64,000 nucleotides of DNA from an uncultured Flavobacteriales bacterium (GCA_943788755.1 CALSRM010000001.1:496001-560000), one strand, 5' to 3'. Positions 46,505 through 56,198 are shown, counted from the stretch's first letter. Numbers and translations: made by a program. Notes: generated by a model from the sequence alone, not told the origin.

Positions 46505-48106
46505 CTACAAATGCGCCATTTGTTCTTCCAAGGAAACAGTAGTACTCCCCTCTTTTATAGGCACTAACGACATTGCGTATTCACTTATGGCAGTAATTGT
46601 TAGACTCGGATTAACTCCCAAATTTCCGGGAATAATAGATCCATCTAGAATCATCATTCCTGGATAGTTAAATACTTCAAACTTGTCGTTTATAACCCCC
46701 GTTTCATCAGTTTCTCCCATCGGTATTCCACCTAAAATATGAGCCGTAGAAGACATGTTAAATAAAACTTCGGTTGTTGCGTTTTGAGGCAAACCATCTA
46801 CTTTTTCTGCGTAGCGATGCATCACTTTTTGTCCGATATCAATATATGCTGGGACTCTATTTTCTTTTTTATTCTCGATACTGATTCTTGAGAAAGGAAA
46901 ACGCTTATAAACCATTTTCATAGAATTGTCGAGGCTTTGCATCACCAAAAATACAACTGATTTCTCTGCAAACTTTCTTCCAATTAATTGTTTAAAGAAA
47001 GTTCTTGGTTTGTAGAAAATATTTCCAAACCATACAAATGGCCTTAGGAATGGTGTTGACTGCTTTGTAGCTAAAGTAGAGAACATTTTCATAGAGTTTG
47101 AGCCACTAGGATATTTAACAATTTCTATATGTGTATCATCGTCTGGATTAAAAATGGAAGAAATCGCTATACCATTATTTAACTTTTTATTTTTTGATGT
47201 AACGCCACAAAGTGTTTCAGAGTTAGTTCTTAAATTTTCTCCAAGAGTTTCCGATAAGTTCGTCAAGGTTTTGTACTTGTGCTTCTGTTTTAAAAGAATA
47301 TCCATTGTTCCTAATACACCAGCCGCGAATACAATATTTTTTGTTTTAAAGACTTGTCTCTTTTTGGATAGAAATGCAGTACTACTAACCGTATGAATAG
47401 TATACAGTTCACCATCGTATTCAATTTTAGTCGCTTTGGTTTCAGCTTTAATCTTCGCACCAAACTTTTGCGCAAAATATAAATAGTTATAATCTAACGA
47501 ATTCTTTGCGGTTTCTTTGCAACCAACCATACAACCTGCACATTCGGTACACCCCTTTCGCATGGGCCCTAAGCCTTTGAAGTAAGGATCTGTTTCTTTT
47601 TCCGTGTCTCCAAAATATACCCCTACATCAACACCTTCAAAAGATTCAGGCCTCCCCATTTCTTCTGCTATCCCTTTCAGAATAGCATCTTCCTCTCCAA
47701 ATGTTTTGTTCTTTACTGTCCCCAGCATAAACTTGGCCTTTTCATAAAAAGGAATCAAAGTTTTTTTCCAGTCTTTAGATTTTGTCCACGAGGGATTAGA
47801 GAAAAATTCATCTGGTGGAAACATATGTGTGTTGGCGTAAACTAAACTTCCACCACCAACACCTACTCCACTTAGAATGAAAACATTTTTAAAAAAAGTT
47901 AGCCGCTGAAAACCAAACCAACGCATCATTGGACTCCAGAAAAACTTCGCTAATTTCCAGTTGTTCTTTGGAAAGTCTTTTGCTTTGTACTCTTTCCCCA
48001 TTTCTAGAACCAGTACATCATACCCTCTTTCAGCAAGCCGCATTGCAGAAACTGAGCCTCCAAATCCAGAACCTATGATAATGTGATCATATACTTTATC
48101 TGACAT
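46505..48106 (-). CDS. GMC family oxidoreductase, cholesterol oxidase-like
   Basis: 533 residues. The FAD motif HIIIGSGFGGSVSAMRLAERG is at the N-terminus, then SGVGVGGGSLVYANT as in cholesterol oxidase-type GMC enzymes. A Cys-rich stretch GCTECAGCMVGCKETAKNS (near 190) is typical of this subgroup and may hold a metal or disulfides. The C-terminus has the catalytic-region pattern HILGGIPMGE and IPGNLGVNPSLTITA. No signal peptide was seen. Substrate is unknown; a sterol or hydrophobic alcohol is only an analogy. The next gene downstream is divergent, so no operon is suggested. Confidence 0.85.
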   Translation of the reverse strand: MSDKVYDHIIIGSGFGGSVSAMRLAERGYDVLVLEMGKEYKAKDFPKNNWKLAKFFWSPMMRWFGFQRLTFFKNVFILSGVGVGGGSLVYANTHMFPPDEFFSNPSWTKSKDWKKTLIPFYEKAKFMLGTVKNKTFGEEDAILKGIAEEMGRPESFEGVDVGVYFGDTEKETDPYFKGLGPMRKGCTECAGCMVGCKETAKNSLDYNYLYFAQKFGAKIKAETKATKIEYDGELYTIHTVSSTAFLSKKRQVFKTKNIVFAAGVLGTMDILLKQKHKYKTLTNLSETLGENLRTNSETLCGVTSKNKKLNNGIAISSIFNPDDDTHIEIVKYPSGSNSMKMFSTLATKQSTPFLRPFVWFGNIFYKPRTFFKQLIGRKFAEKSVVFLVMQSLDNSMKMVYKRFPFSRISIENKKENRVPAYIDIGQKVMHRYAEKVDGLPQNATTEVLFNMSSTAHILGGIPMGETDETGVINDKFEVFNYPGMMILDGSIIPGNLGVNPSLTITAISEYAMSLVPIKEGSTTVSLEEQMAHL

Positions 48107-48150
48107 TTATATAAATCTAGTTAGACTTTAAAGAGTAGAAAAGGATTCGC

Positions 48151-49287
48151 TTATAGCTTAAACACTTTAAAAGAATGGCTACCAATTTTTAAAATATAGA
48201 CATTTTGAGGCAAACTTGATAAATCAATCTCTCTGGATGAAAGATCATTAACTCCCTTAAGAATTAGTCTTCCATGGACTGAGTAAAGTTCATAAGGCAT
48301 TGCTTTTGATGACATACATTGAATAGATACTTTATTCCCTACCGGGTTCGGATAAATACTAATTTCATCATTAAATTCAGAGCTTTCTATCAAAGTCGGA
48401 CCACCAATTAATCCATTGATATCATATTTGGAAAAAAACTTCCAAACTTCAACCGAAGCATCGATGTCATAATTAGTTCCTGCTCCTCCGAAAGCTGAAC
48501 CAGACCATGTATGACCACCTCCAGTTATTTTAAAATGCTCCACAGTAACATCATTATCTCCTCCATAATATATAAGATTTTCTACGGTACTTCCATCAGA
48601 AGTATTTATATCAGGAATATTAATAACACTTGGAGTTGTATTACTATTATTAAAGTTTATCCAATAATCCAAAACATCGATAATTGGTCTAGAAAAGTTA
48701 GATCCGTTATAAGCAACTGTTCCATCCGCTGTACCATGTATTTCAAGAACAGGAGTTGGATGCTGCGGATTACATGCATTATATGTAGCAGGCGACATAG
48801 AACCAGTTACAGATGCAATAGCTGCAATTTTATCACTTAATTGACAAGCTAACTGATAACTCATAAAACCACCATTTGACATGCCAGTGCTGTAAACTCT
48901 ATCTGCGTTTATGTTATAATCTGCAGAAATAGAATCCAACAATGCACTAGTAAAACCAACGTCATCAATCGTACTTCCTCCCCATCCAACATTAAAATGA
49001 GTTGTTCCAGTAGCATCTAACAATCCGTTTGGGTGAACAATTATAAAACCTGCTGTATCTGCAATTGGCCGAAAGTCTCCGTACCACATTTGCTCTGTTG
49101 CATTACTGTTATAACCATGAAAGTTAAAAACTAAAGGCACGGGATTACTTCCTGTGTAACTAACGGGAACATAAAGAATATATTCTCTTTGCAAACCATC
49201 ATGTGCAATTGTAGCTGTAATAGTTTGCTGCGAATTTCCCGCAAACGTGAAACCTATAAAGGCTATAAGGAATACTATTTTTCTCAT
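48151..49287 (-). CDS. Secreted PHB depolymerase/feruloyl esterase-like hydrolase with T9SS type A sorting domain
   Basis: 378 residues, signal peptide MRKIVFLIAFIGFTFAGNSQ. The alpha/beta-hydrolase core (about 25-280) of the LpqC/PHB depolymerase family has the oxyanion segment VFNFHGYN, nucleophile elbow STGMSNGG with Ser 137, and Asp/His candidates in LEIHGTADGTVAYNG and ITGGGHTWSG. The C-terminal 80 residues (ISIYPNPVGNKVSIQC ... LPQNVYILKIG) are a type A sorting domain. It is exported by T9SS and likely cleaves ester bonds of a polymer outside the cell; whether the substrate is PHB or plant/algal esters cannot be told. Confidence 0.88.
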   Translation of the reverse strand: MRKIVFLIAFIGFTFAGNSQQTITATIAHDGLQREYILYVPVSYTGSNPVPLVFNFHGYNSNATEQMWYGDFRPIADTAGFIIVHPNGLLDATGTTHFNVGWGGSTIDDVGFTSALLDSISADYNINADRVYSTGMSNGGFMSYQLACQLSDKIAAIASVTGSMSPATYNACNPQHPTPVLEIHGTADGTVAYNGSNFSRPIIDVLDYWINFNNSNTTPSVINIPDINTSDGSTVENLIYYGGDNDVTVEHFKITGGGHTWSGSAFGGAGTNYDIDASVEVWKFFSKYDINGLIGGPTLIESSEFNDEISIYPNPVGNKVSIQCMSSKAMPYELYSVHGRLILKGVNDLSSREIDLSSLPQNVYILKIGSHSFKVFKL

Positions 49288-49473
49288 ACTAATTTTTTAA
49301 TGCTCACTAAGTTACATTAAATAGTTTAAAGCTATCTATCTGGTTTGTAGTAATATTTATTCTTATGAAAAGTAAATCACTACCTCACTTATTATCAATT
49401 GTCTATATTGTGATTTTAACTACTTAAAATTGCAACAGTTGCGCTACTGCAATCACAACTAAGATTTTAGAAA

Positions 49474-49836
49474 TTAAAAACGGGAGGAAACTACTTTTTC
49501 CCTCAATAAGCTAATCAACTGAATCAAGTCAGTACTTTCTAAGTCCTTGGAAGTGATTATTTGCGTTAACTCATTTTCTGCTAAAAAGATGGCTGGCAAT
49601 TTTACGGAAGTATAATTTGGGTAACGCCGTTTAAACTCATCTTTATGAAGATAATCTTTTTCAATTTTTAAAGATTTAAGAGCGTTTTTCCATGCTTTCC
49701 TCATTCCTGTGTGGCTATGGGTAATTAAACAAAGATCACATGAATAGCTTGAGGGATTCATTATCTTATGAAAGAAATCGAACATTCCATTCATAACACC
49801 TGAATCCGCGTTATATACAAATATTAATTTTGGCAT
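49474..49836 (-). CDS. Conserved hypothetical protein, small Cys-motif family
   Basis: 120 residues with no signal peptide. The opening IFVYNADSGVMNGMFDFFHKI and the motif SCDLCLITHS belong to a small uncharacterised family seen in Bacteroidota and other bacteria; the paired Cys may be redox active or bind metal. The end (KLPAIFLAENELTQIIT) resembles a thioredoxin-fold strand pattern, which is only a suggestion. It precedes the M28 peptidase on the opposite side without clear functional link. Confidence 0.7.
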   Translation of the reverse strand: MPKLIFVYNADSGVMNGMFDFFHKIMNPSSYSCDLCLITHSHTGMRKAWKNALKSLKIEKDYLHKDEFKRRYPNYTSVKLPAIFLAENELTQIITSKDLESTDLIQLISLLREKVVSSRF

Positions 49837-49875
49837 TATACCACTAAAGTAGTTTTTCTAAATAAAATTAACTTT

Positions 49876-51246
49876 TTAATCCCAATGCTTATCTACTAAA
49901 AAGATTAAGGAAGCCAATGAAGCTGCACCTAATTCTAATTCTCTCTTGTTAACATTTTCAAATATATCACTTGGTGCATGGTGAAAATCAAAATAACGTT
50001 GTGAATCAGGAACTAATCCAACGAGACATATCTTCCCATCTTTAAGCGGTCCAATATCAACTCCGCTATAGCCTTTTTTTATAAAAAACAAATCATAAGG
50101 TTCCAGCAAAGATTCAAATTGCTGTAAAGAAGTTAATTGCTCAGGAGTTCCGTCTACGGTAAAACCTTTAGGAGTAAAACCTCCTCTGTCTGTTTCAATA
50201 GCGAAAATGTGCTCTTCTCCTTTGTTTTTTACCATTTCTGCATAGGTTTTGCCTCCTCTATTTCCATTTTCTTCATTCATATAAAGAATACATCTGATCG
50301 TGTGTTTTGGCTGTATACCTAGGTTTTTAAAAATTTTCAATACTTCTATACTCTGCACAATTCCAGCTCCATCATCATGCGCTCCTTCTCCAACATCCCA
50401 AGAATCCAAATGGCCACCAACAACAATTATTTTATCTGGAAATTCACTTCCTTTTATTTCCGCTATTACATTATAAGATATTGTATCTGGTAAAGTTTTA
50501 CATTCCAATTTCATCTTTGCTTCAGTTTCTTCGTCTTTTTTCAATTGCTCGCTTAAATTATGCGCATCGACAGTGCTAATAGCAACTGAGGGGATTTTTA
50601 AATCAGCTCCTTCATAAGTCATAGAACCTGTATGGGGATTCAAATCTTGCTTTAAGGTCATCGAACGCACAAGAACACCTATAGCACCTAATTTTGAGGC
50701 TCTAACAGCTCCCCAATATCTTTGATCTACACATCCGCCATATGCGTGAAATGTACTTAGCCGTGTAGGATTCATTGGACGATTGTAAAAAACAAAATTG
50801 CCTTTTATTTTGTTTTCGCCTAATTCATCCAATTCATCCCATGATTTTACTTCTACAATATTCCCTGTTAAAACACCATTTGTGCCAACAGAACCACCAT
50901 AGGCCAAACATTTGGATTGATACAGTTTTATTTGTTTCGAGGAAAAATCGAGGCGCTCTTTACTTCCCCTTACCCAATGGGGAACTAATATTTCCTGTAA
51001 GTAAACAGAATCCAAAGAGTACCTTTTCAATACATTCTGCCCCCAAGCAATGGCTTTATAAGATGCGTCAGAACCACTAATTCTATGTCCAACACCCTTG
51101 CACAATTCCTTTAAATTTTGATGGCACTCTCCTTTTGTTAAGGCTTCATCGAAAATATACCGAACCATTGAAGAATCATTTAATTCCACTTGAGAAAGCG
51201 TAAATATTGGAGAAAATAGTATTACAATAAAAAAGGATTTAAACAT
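49876..51246 (-). CDS. M28 family metallopeptidase (carboxypeptidase Q/aminopeptidase-like)
   Basis: 456 residues, signal peptide (MFKSFFIVILFSPIFTLSQ). A PA-like insert occupies about 120-215. The M28 zinc ligands are visible: VVGGHLDSWDVGEGAHDDGAG (His and bridging Asp), ILYMNEENGNRGG (Glu pair), IETDRGGFTP (Asp) and FDFHHAPSDIF (His). This is the plasma glutamate carboxypeptidase/carboxypeptidase Q type, cleaving dipeptides or peptide N-termini in the periplasm or outside the cell. No T9SS domain is attached. Confidence 0.9.
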   Translation of the reverse strand: MFKSFFIVILFSPIFTLSQVELNDSSMVRYIFDEALTKGECHQNLKELCKGVGHRISGSDASYKAIAWGQNVLKRYSLDSVYLQEILVPHWVRGSKERLDFSSKQIKLYQSKCLAYGGSVGTNGVLTGNIVEVKSWDELDELGENKIKGNFVFYNRPMNPTRLSTFHAYGGCVDQRYWGAVRASKLGAIGVLVRSMTLKQDLNPHTGSMTYEGADLKIPSVAISTVDAHNLSEQLKKDEETEAKMKLECKTLPDTISYNVIAEIKGSEFPDKIIVVGGHLDSWDVGEGAHDDGAGIVQSIEVLKIFKNLGIQPKHTIRCILYMNEENGNRGGKTYAEMVKNKGEEHIFAIETDRGGFTPKGFTVDGTPEQLTSLQQFESLLEPYDLFFIKKGYSGVDIGPLKDGKICLVGLVPDSQRYFDFHHAPSDIFENVNKRELELGAASLASLIFLVDKHWD

Positions 51247-51346
51247 GTTTGATTTTTTTGTTAAAAAGTGAGTAAATGATAATCGAGGTTCTACTACATA
51301 ATATAGCTAGAAGTCTTTATTTTTACCAATACCAAAAATAGATAAA

Positions 51347-51904
51347 ATGGCTAGAACTCCAACTATTCAAATTGAATTAGGCTTTAGGGCTCCAGACTTT
51401 ACATTACCAGATGTGATTTCAGGGAAAAAGTATAACCTTTCGGAATTAAAAGGTAAAGATGGTACGGCGGTTTTCTTCATATGCAATCATTGTCCTTTTG
51501 TTATTGACATAATTGATGAGCTAGTAAAAATTGGTAATGATTATTTGAAAAAAGGAATTGGATTTGTTGTTATTAGTTCCAATGACATAATAAACTATCC
51601 AGCTGATTCTCCTAAAAACATGAAATTATTTGCTGAGAATTATAATTTCCCATTTCCTTACTTATATGATGAGACACAAGAAGTAGCAAAAGCATATACT
51701 GCTGCCTGCACACCGGATATAAATGTATTTAACGCAGACCTAAAGTGTATTTATCGAGGACAGATGGATAAATCCCGACCGGGCAATGATTATAAAAGTG
51801 ACGGGAAGGATTTAAGAAAAGTATTTAACTATTTACTAGAAAATAAAGAGATTGATTTTGAACAACTTCCTAGTATTGGTTGTGGAATAAAATGGAAAGC
51901 TTAA
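51347..51904 (+). CDS. Thioredoxin-fold peroxiredoxin-like protein
   Basis: 185 residues without a signal peptide. The AhpC/TSA-type start GFRAPDFTLPDV is followed by the active-site motif FFICNHCPFV with Cys 46 and Cys 49, a pattern of a known 'thioredoxin family protein' group. AACTPDINVFNADLKCIYRG follows in the place of the cis-Pro loop (CTPD). Likely a cytoplasmic thiol oxidoreductase. The nuclease gene begins 5 bases after its stop, so the two may be co-transcribed. Confidence 0.86.
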   Translation: MARTPTIQIELGFRAPDFTLPDVISGKKYNLSELKGKDGTAVFFICNHCPFVIDIIDELVKIGNDYLKKGIGFVVISSNDIINYPADSPKNMKLFAENYNFPFPYLYDETQEVAKAYTAACTPDINVFNADLKCIYRGQMDKSRPGNDYKSDGKDLRKVFNYLLENKEIDFEQLPSIGCGIKWKA

Positions 51905-51909
51905 GTAAT

Positions 51910-53148
51910 ATGCATTTTAACCTTCGATATCTCATTTTATTAATAGCAGTTAGCAGCAGCATGGCCTCTATCTCACAAAAAGAGACTGAAAAGGAAATTA
52001 CATTTATTTCGACTAAAATTGACTCCATAGACTTACAAAGGGAAAAGCTTTTAGTTAAATTAGAAGAACTTAAATTGAATAAAATTCAAGACGATCTAAG
52101 TGCTGTTGGCAATCCAATTTGCAGTGAAGAAATTGAAATCATATATCATAAAGCAATGATTTTGGGATACAATGAAAATCACGAGCAGGCTCAATGGGTA
52201 AGTCATATCGTATTACCAGATGTGGAAGAAGGAAATGTATCAAGAACGAATAATTTCAGAAAAGACGAATTGGTTACTTCCGGAACAGCTAGTAAAGCGG
52301 ATTATTGGTACAGTGGATATGATAGAGGGCACCTTGCTCCTAGTGCAGATTTCAGGTGGTCTAAAACCGCTTTAAGCGAGTCCTATTTTTATTCAAACAT
52401 GGCACCACAATTACCCGAATTAAATAGAGAGAAATGGGCTGAACTAGAAAACGCGATTAGAGAATATGTTATCGAAAATAAAATACAAGTTTATGTGGTA
52501 ACTGGAGGAATATTAAACGACAGTTTGCCTAGAATGCAGAATAAAGGAAGAGAAAATGAAGTCAGTATCCCTGGTTTCTTCTATAAAGTAATACTCGATA
52601 ATTATAATCATAGAGGTATTGGTTTTGTTATGCCAAATGGAAACTGTAATTATCCAATCATGAGTTATGCAATTAGTATTGACAGTGTAGAAGCTTTGAC
52701 CGGTATTAACTTCTTTTCAAAAATAAAAGATGAAGATTTAACTGAACAAAAAGTTGATATAGATATTTGGCAATTAGGAACCAAGAAAGGCAATGTAACC
52801 CCATTAAACCCTACAACTCTTGAAAAAGGGATGATCAACTCGGTTCAAGCACAATATAATATTGGAACAAAATCTACTGTATGCGGAACAGTAGTATCTA
52901 CTAAATATAGTGAGAAGTCTGGTGCAACTTTCTTAAATTTGGACAATAAATTTCCAAATCAAATATTTAGTGCAACAATTTGGAAGGATAATCGAGCCAA
53001 CTTTAGCTATATACCTGAAGTTGAACTAAAGGATAGAAAGGTTTGTATTACTGGAAACATTACAAATAATAAGGGAACACCAACAATGAATATTTCAAAT
53101 GAAAAATCTATTAAAATAATAACAGAAGAAAATGAAGGAAATCAATAA
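51910..53148 (+). CDS. Secreted DNA/RNA non-specific endonuclease (NUC1) with extra C-terminal domain
   Basis: 412 residues from ATG 51910, chosen because it gives a clean signal peptide (MHFNLRYLILLIAVSSSMAS) and follows the previous stop; upstream in-frame codons lie inside that gene. The nuclease domain (about 75-285) has the beta-beta-alpha metal motif YDRGHLAPSADF with the catalytic His and the Asn in YSNMAPQLPELNREKW. Residues about 310-412 (STVCGTVVSTKYSEKSGATFLNLDNKFPNQIFSATIW) look like an OB-fold domain, as seen in other secreted nucleases. It degrades extracellular or periplasmic nucleic acid. The next gene starts within its last 17 bases. Confidence 0.87.
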   Translation: MHFNLRYLILLIAVSSSMASISQKETEKEITFISTKIDSIDLQREKLLVKLEELKLNKIQDDLSAVGNPICSEEIEIIYHKAMILGYNENHEQAQWVSHIVLPDVEEGNVSRTNNFRKDELVTSGTASKADYWYSGYDRGHLAPSADFRWSKTALSESYFYSNMAPQLPELNREKWAELENAIREYVIENKIQVYVVTGGILNDSLPRMQNKGRENEVSIPGFFYKVILDNYNHRGIGFVMPNGNCNYPIMSYAISIDSVEALTGINFFSKIKDEDLTEQKVDIDIWQLGTKKGNVTPLNPTTLEKGMINSVQAQYNIGTKSTVCGTVVSTKYSEKSGATFLNLDNKFPNQIFSATIWKDNRANFSYIPEVELKDRKVCITGNITNNKGTPTMNISNEKSIKIITEENEGNQ

Positions 53149-53509
53149 TTCATTAATTACCATAGCAATTACCCTTTGCAGCGTTATTGGGTTCTCTCAG
53201 AACACAGTCAAAGAACTTTCGGATGGAATTGAAAAAGATCAATATGGGATAGTCGAAGTTCGTTTAAACATGGAAGACGAGTTTAGAACTTTAGAAGGAA
53301 GAGAATCTAAAGGTCTTGCACGTATTTCATTCTTCACTGGAAAGGGAGAAGATAAATGTCTCTTATCAAAGGGATTTAAAGGCGTAGACCATGTTGTCAT
53401 TATCCTAAACGAAATGAATGAAAACGGCTGGAAATTAGTTAGCACTTATCCTATAAGAGGATCATCTTTGTTAATTACACACTATGTATTCGTAAAGGTT
53501 AAGAAATAG
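53132..53509 (+). CDS. Small secreted hypothetical protein
   Basis: 125 residues with a signal peptide (NSLITIAITLCSVIGFSQ). The mature part is mixed alpha/beta with one Cys (EDKCLLSKGFKGVDHVV), and the pattern ALNEMNENGWKLVSTYPI resembles the DUF4177-like small proteins with a 'LNELGxxGWELV' motif. Its start overlaps the nuclease gene's end by 17 bases, so the two are probably translated together. It could serve the nuclease, but nothing in the sequence proves that. Confidence 0.65.
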   Translation: MKEINNSLITIAITLCSVIGFSQNTVKELSDGIEKDQYGIVEVRLNMEDEFRTLEGRESKGLARISFFTGKGEDKCLLSKGFKGVDHVVIILNEMNENGWKLVSTYPIRGSSLLITHYVFVKVKK

Positions 53510-53516
53510 TAACCCA

Positions 53517-54083
53517 ATGGATAAAGCAGATCTCAGAAGGGAATATAAACTTAAAATGAGTCAGTTAACTTCATCGGAGATAAAATCTTATTCGGAACAA
53601 ATTTTCACCCTTATAAAGAGTCATTTTAAACTGAATAACAAAACGGTTCATGTCTTTCTTCCCATTGCTAAATTCAATGAAATAAATACTGAATCTTTTA
53701 TTGACTCTCTCTTTGAATTAAAATGTACTGTAGCTACATCAATTACGCATTTTAGCCCACTGGACCTCACCCACTGCATTATTAATAAAAAAACGGCTTA
53801 TAAAACGGATAAATTTGGAATTCCTTCCCCTATTGAAGGAGTAGCAATTTCTGAAAATAAAATTGACCTAGTGATTATTCCTCTTTTAACTTTTGATAAC
53901 AAAGGAGCACGTGTCGGTTATGGAAAAGGTTTATACGATCGTTTTTTAGCACAATGTAATCCAAATTGTGTAAAAATTGGCGTTTCATTTTTTGAGTCAA
54001 CACATTCTATTTTAGGAGTTAATGAACATGACATTCCCTTGGACTATTGCGCTACTCCAAATAAAATTTATAAATTCAAATAG
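53517..54083 (+). CDS. 5-formyltetrahydrofolate cyclo-ligase
   Basis: 188 residues, the normal length. The N-terminal LRREYKLKMSQLTSSE holds the basic ATP/substrate region, and the C-terminal hallmark GARVGYGKGLYDRFLAQ is intact. It converts 5-formyl-THF to 5,10-methenyl-THF with ATP in the cytoplasm. It starts 7 bases after the small secreted protein and probably belongs to the same transcript, without functional connection. Confidence 0.92.
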   Translation: MDKADLRREYKLKMSQLTSSEIKSYSEQIFTLIKSHFKLNNKTVHVFLPIAKFNEINTESFIDSLFELKCTVATSITHFSPLDLTHCIINKKTAYKTDKFGIPSPIEGVAISENKIDLVIIPLLTFDNKGARVGYGKGLYDRFLAQCNPNCVKIGVSFFESTHSILGVNEHDIPLDYCATPNKIYKFK

Positions 54084-54223
54084 CATTACGCATAACTTTC
54101 TTGTGGTTATTCAAGGGGAAATGTTTTAGTCTTAATAAATAAGCAATTAGTCAAAAACTACCTAGAAACCTTATTAAATAAATGAAATTTTTGTAATTTG
54201 TGTAATGACACCATATTTTTTTA

Positions 54224-54838
54224 ATGAAATTAAAATTTGAAATAGGATATACAATTAGTGTAATTGCAATTTGTTTTGGAATGGTGTTTTACAATTTCAC
54301 AAAAAACAATAACCAGCTAGAAATACCTGGTTTTGTTGAGTATCATTTTGCTTTTAATATTAATCCCGCGCATAATTCAAGGCTAATTAACTATGCCGTG
54401 GTTGGTGTAAGAGATGGGAATATCATAAGTAAAAAGCCCCTGGAATTAAAAACTTTTCTTCTTCAAGCAATGGGAAAACAAACATCTGCTGCAAATTTTG
54501 GCAATATTGACCTATTTGCTGAATATAATCTAAGTGACTGTTTCTATAAATACGACTCTATTTCCGATGATTATTCGGAGTGTTTCACACTAGAAGATCT
54601 ATGGACATTAAGATACAGCAGAAACCCAATATGTCCTGTAGGTTGCATTCCTGCACCAGGGATGAAAATTGATGGGTGGTCTCAAGGAAAATTTCATCCA
54701 TCTTGGCCACAAATTCAAATTTTACAAAAATATGGTGTAATACAAGACTCAGATTTTTTTTATGGAGAAAACATGTTTAAACTATTTCAAGATGTTGAAA
54801 AACCTGAGTGGATAGATACCTATAAAAATGCTTTTTAG
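54224..54838 (+). CDS. Conserved hypothetical membrane-anchored protein
   Basis: 204 residues. An N-terminal hydrophobic segment (IGYTISVIAICFGMVFYNF) may be a signal anchor. The body contains a Cys-rich LWTLRYSRNPICPVGCIPAPG and aromatic-rich WSQGKFHPSWPQIQILQKYG. No known domain was recognised, but the sequence reads as a full, ordered protein. It is convergent with the exonuclease/GIY-YIG gene. Confidence 0.65.
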   Translation: MKLKFEIGYTISVIAICFGMVFYNFTKNNNQLEIPGFVEYHFAFNINPAHNSRLINYAVVGVRDGNIISKKPLELKTFLLQAMGKQTSAANFGNIDLFAEYNLSDCFYKYDSISDDYSECFTLEDLWTLRYSRNPICPVGCIPAPGMKIDGWSQGKFHPSWPQIQILQKYGVIQDSDFFYGENMFKLFQDVEKPEWIDTYKNAF

Positions 54839-54848
54839 ATAGTCATGC

Positions 54849-56180
54849 TCAGCTTAAAGTTATTATCTCATAAGCTGATTTCTTCTTTTTTAGTTCAGAT
54901 TTTATAACACTCCTTATTAACATTGTTTCTTTTTGTAATGTTAAGAAATTTTTTAATTCCTCAACATTATGAAGGTTTTCTTGACCTGAATAGTAACCAT
55001 AACCTTTATAATTTCCTTTTTCGATATAAATAAAACTTTTTTCATTAGCCCATCTACCCTTTCCTTTGATAACAAGCGTAACTTCTCCTAGGTTAAAACC
55101 AGCTAAAAACAACTCTATATTTGTGGTATGCTCCTCTATTGATACATCTCCTCTGTCAAACTGTTCCATTCCGCAACATGAAGGCTTTAAAGAGAATTCG
55201 TCTATTTTTTTAATGAGCCAATTTCTTGCTTCACTCAGCGTTGGAAAAGCTTTTAAAAATACCGATTGACTCGTCACTTTATTGATTCCTAAGCGCTTAT
55301 TATTACTTCGGTCCTCGTAAATAAAAATACCAAACTTATCAATTCTTGATTTTTGAGATCGATTATAAACTGGCCAGTTGTGCTTTATTTCAGTATCTTC
55401 TAAAAATGCCGCTATTAGTTCACTGCCTGTTACTTCAAACGAAACATCAAATATCTCTCTTGAAAACACTTCATTTTTTCGAGACAATTTACCCGTAAAA
55501 TGCGATGAAACCCTACTCTTTAAGTTTTTTGCCTTCCCAATGTATATAACCTCTCCTTTGTTATTATGAAAATAATATACACCTGTTTTCTTTGGAAGTT
55601 TTTTAAATTGAGCTTTAGGCAGATTAGCTGGCAAAGTAGATTCATTTGAATTTGCCTTTAATGAAGACTCAATAAAGGCCAAGTTTTTCTTATACATTAA
55701 TTCAAACAATTCAGTTGTAGCTTCAGTATCTGGCATCGCACGGTGTGCTCTATTTAATCCAATCCCTAAACTCCTTGTCAACTTACCCAAATTATATGAA
55801 GGCATGCCCGGAATAATCTCTCTACTCAATCGAACTGTGCACAAGCGTTTTTCATCAAAAATGATTCCACATTCAAAGAAAGCTTGCTTAATAAATTTAT
55901 AATCAAAATTCACATTATGTGCTACAAATACTTTTCCTTTAAGGAACTGAAACAAACCTGGAGCAACCTCTTCAAATAATGGAGCATCTTTTACCATTTC
56001 ATTGGTAATTCCAGTTAATCTAACTACAAATGGTGTGATAGGCTGCTGTGGGTTTACTAATGTCTCAAAACGATCTATTTCTTTTTCGCCATCAGTTATG
56101 ATTACCGCAATTTCAGTAATCTTATCCTGATTTGCGACACTCCCTGTTGACTCAATATCTACTACAGCAAATAACCTCAT
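54849..56180 (-). CDS. Fused DEDDh exonuclease (DnaQ-like) and GIY-YIG nuclease (Cho/UvrC N-terminal-like)
   Basis: 443 residues from ATG 56180. A GTG at 56201 would extend it but overlaps the -7 element. The exonuclease domain (about 1-165) has AVVDIESTGS (Exo I), FVAHNVNFDYKFI (Exo II) and HRAMPDTEATTEL (Exo III). The GIY-YIG domain (about 195-275) has KTGVYYFHNNKGEVIYIGKAKNL. A C-terminal region with CCGMEQFDRG follows. The fusion is known in Bacteroidota and Actinobacteria and is linked to excision repair or proofreading. All catalytic motifs look intact. Confidence 0.92.
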   Translation of the reverse strand: MRLFAVVDIESTGSVANQDKITEIAVIITDGEKEIDRFETLVNPQQPITPFVVRLTGITNEMVKDAPLFEEVAPGLFQFLKGKVFVAHNVNFDYKFIKQAFFECGIIFDEKRLCTVRLSREIIPGMPSYNLGKLTRSLGIGLNRAHRAMPDTEATTELFELMYKKNLAFIESSLKANSNESTLPANLPKAQFKKLPKKTGVYYFHNNKGEVIYIGKAKNLKSRVSSHFTGKLSRKNEVFSREIFDVSFEVTGSELIAAFLEDTEIKHNWPVYNRSQKSRIDKFGIFIYEDRSNNKRLGINKVTSQSVFLKAFPTLSEARNWLIKKIDEFSLKPSCCGMEQFDRGDVSIEEHTTNIELFLAGFNLGEVTLVIKGKGRWANEKSFIYIEKGNYKGYGYYSGQENLHNVEELKNFLTLQKETMLIRSVIKSELKKKKSAYEIITLS

Positions 56181-56190
56181 ATAATTGACA

Positions 56191-56198
56191 CAAAAATA
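56191..56198 (-). promoter_or_regulatory. -7 element TATTTTTG
   Basis: An exact TAnnTTTG match on the minus strand, 10 bases before ATG 56180. Confidence 0.45.

Noticed and set aside
49432-49442. Dyad GCAACAGTTGC resembling the operator at 60326
   Set aside because: Its centre is 1 base rather than 3, and it is not next to a metal-related gene.
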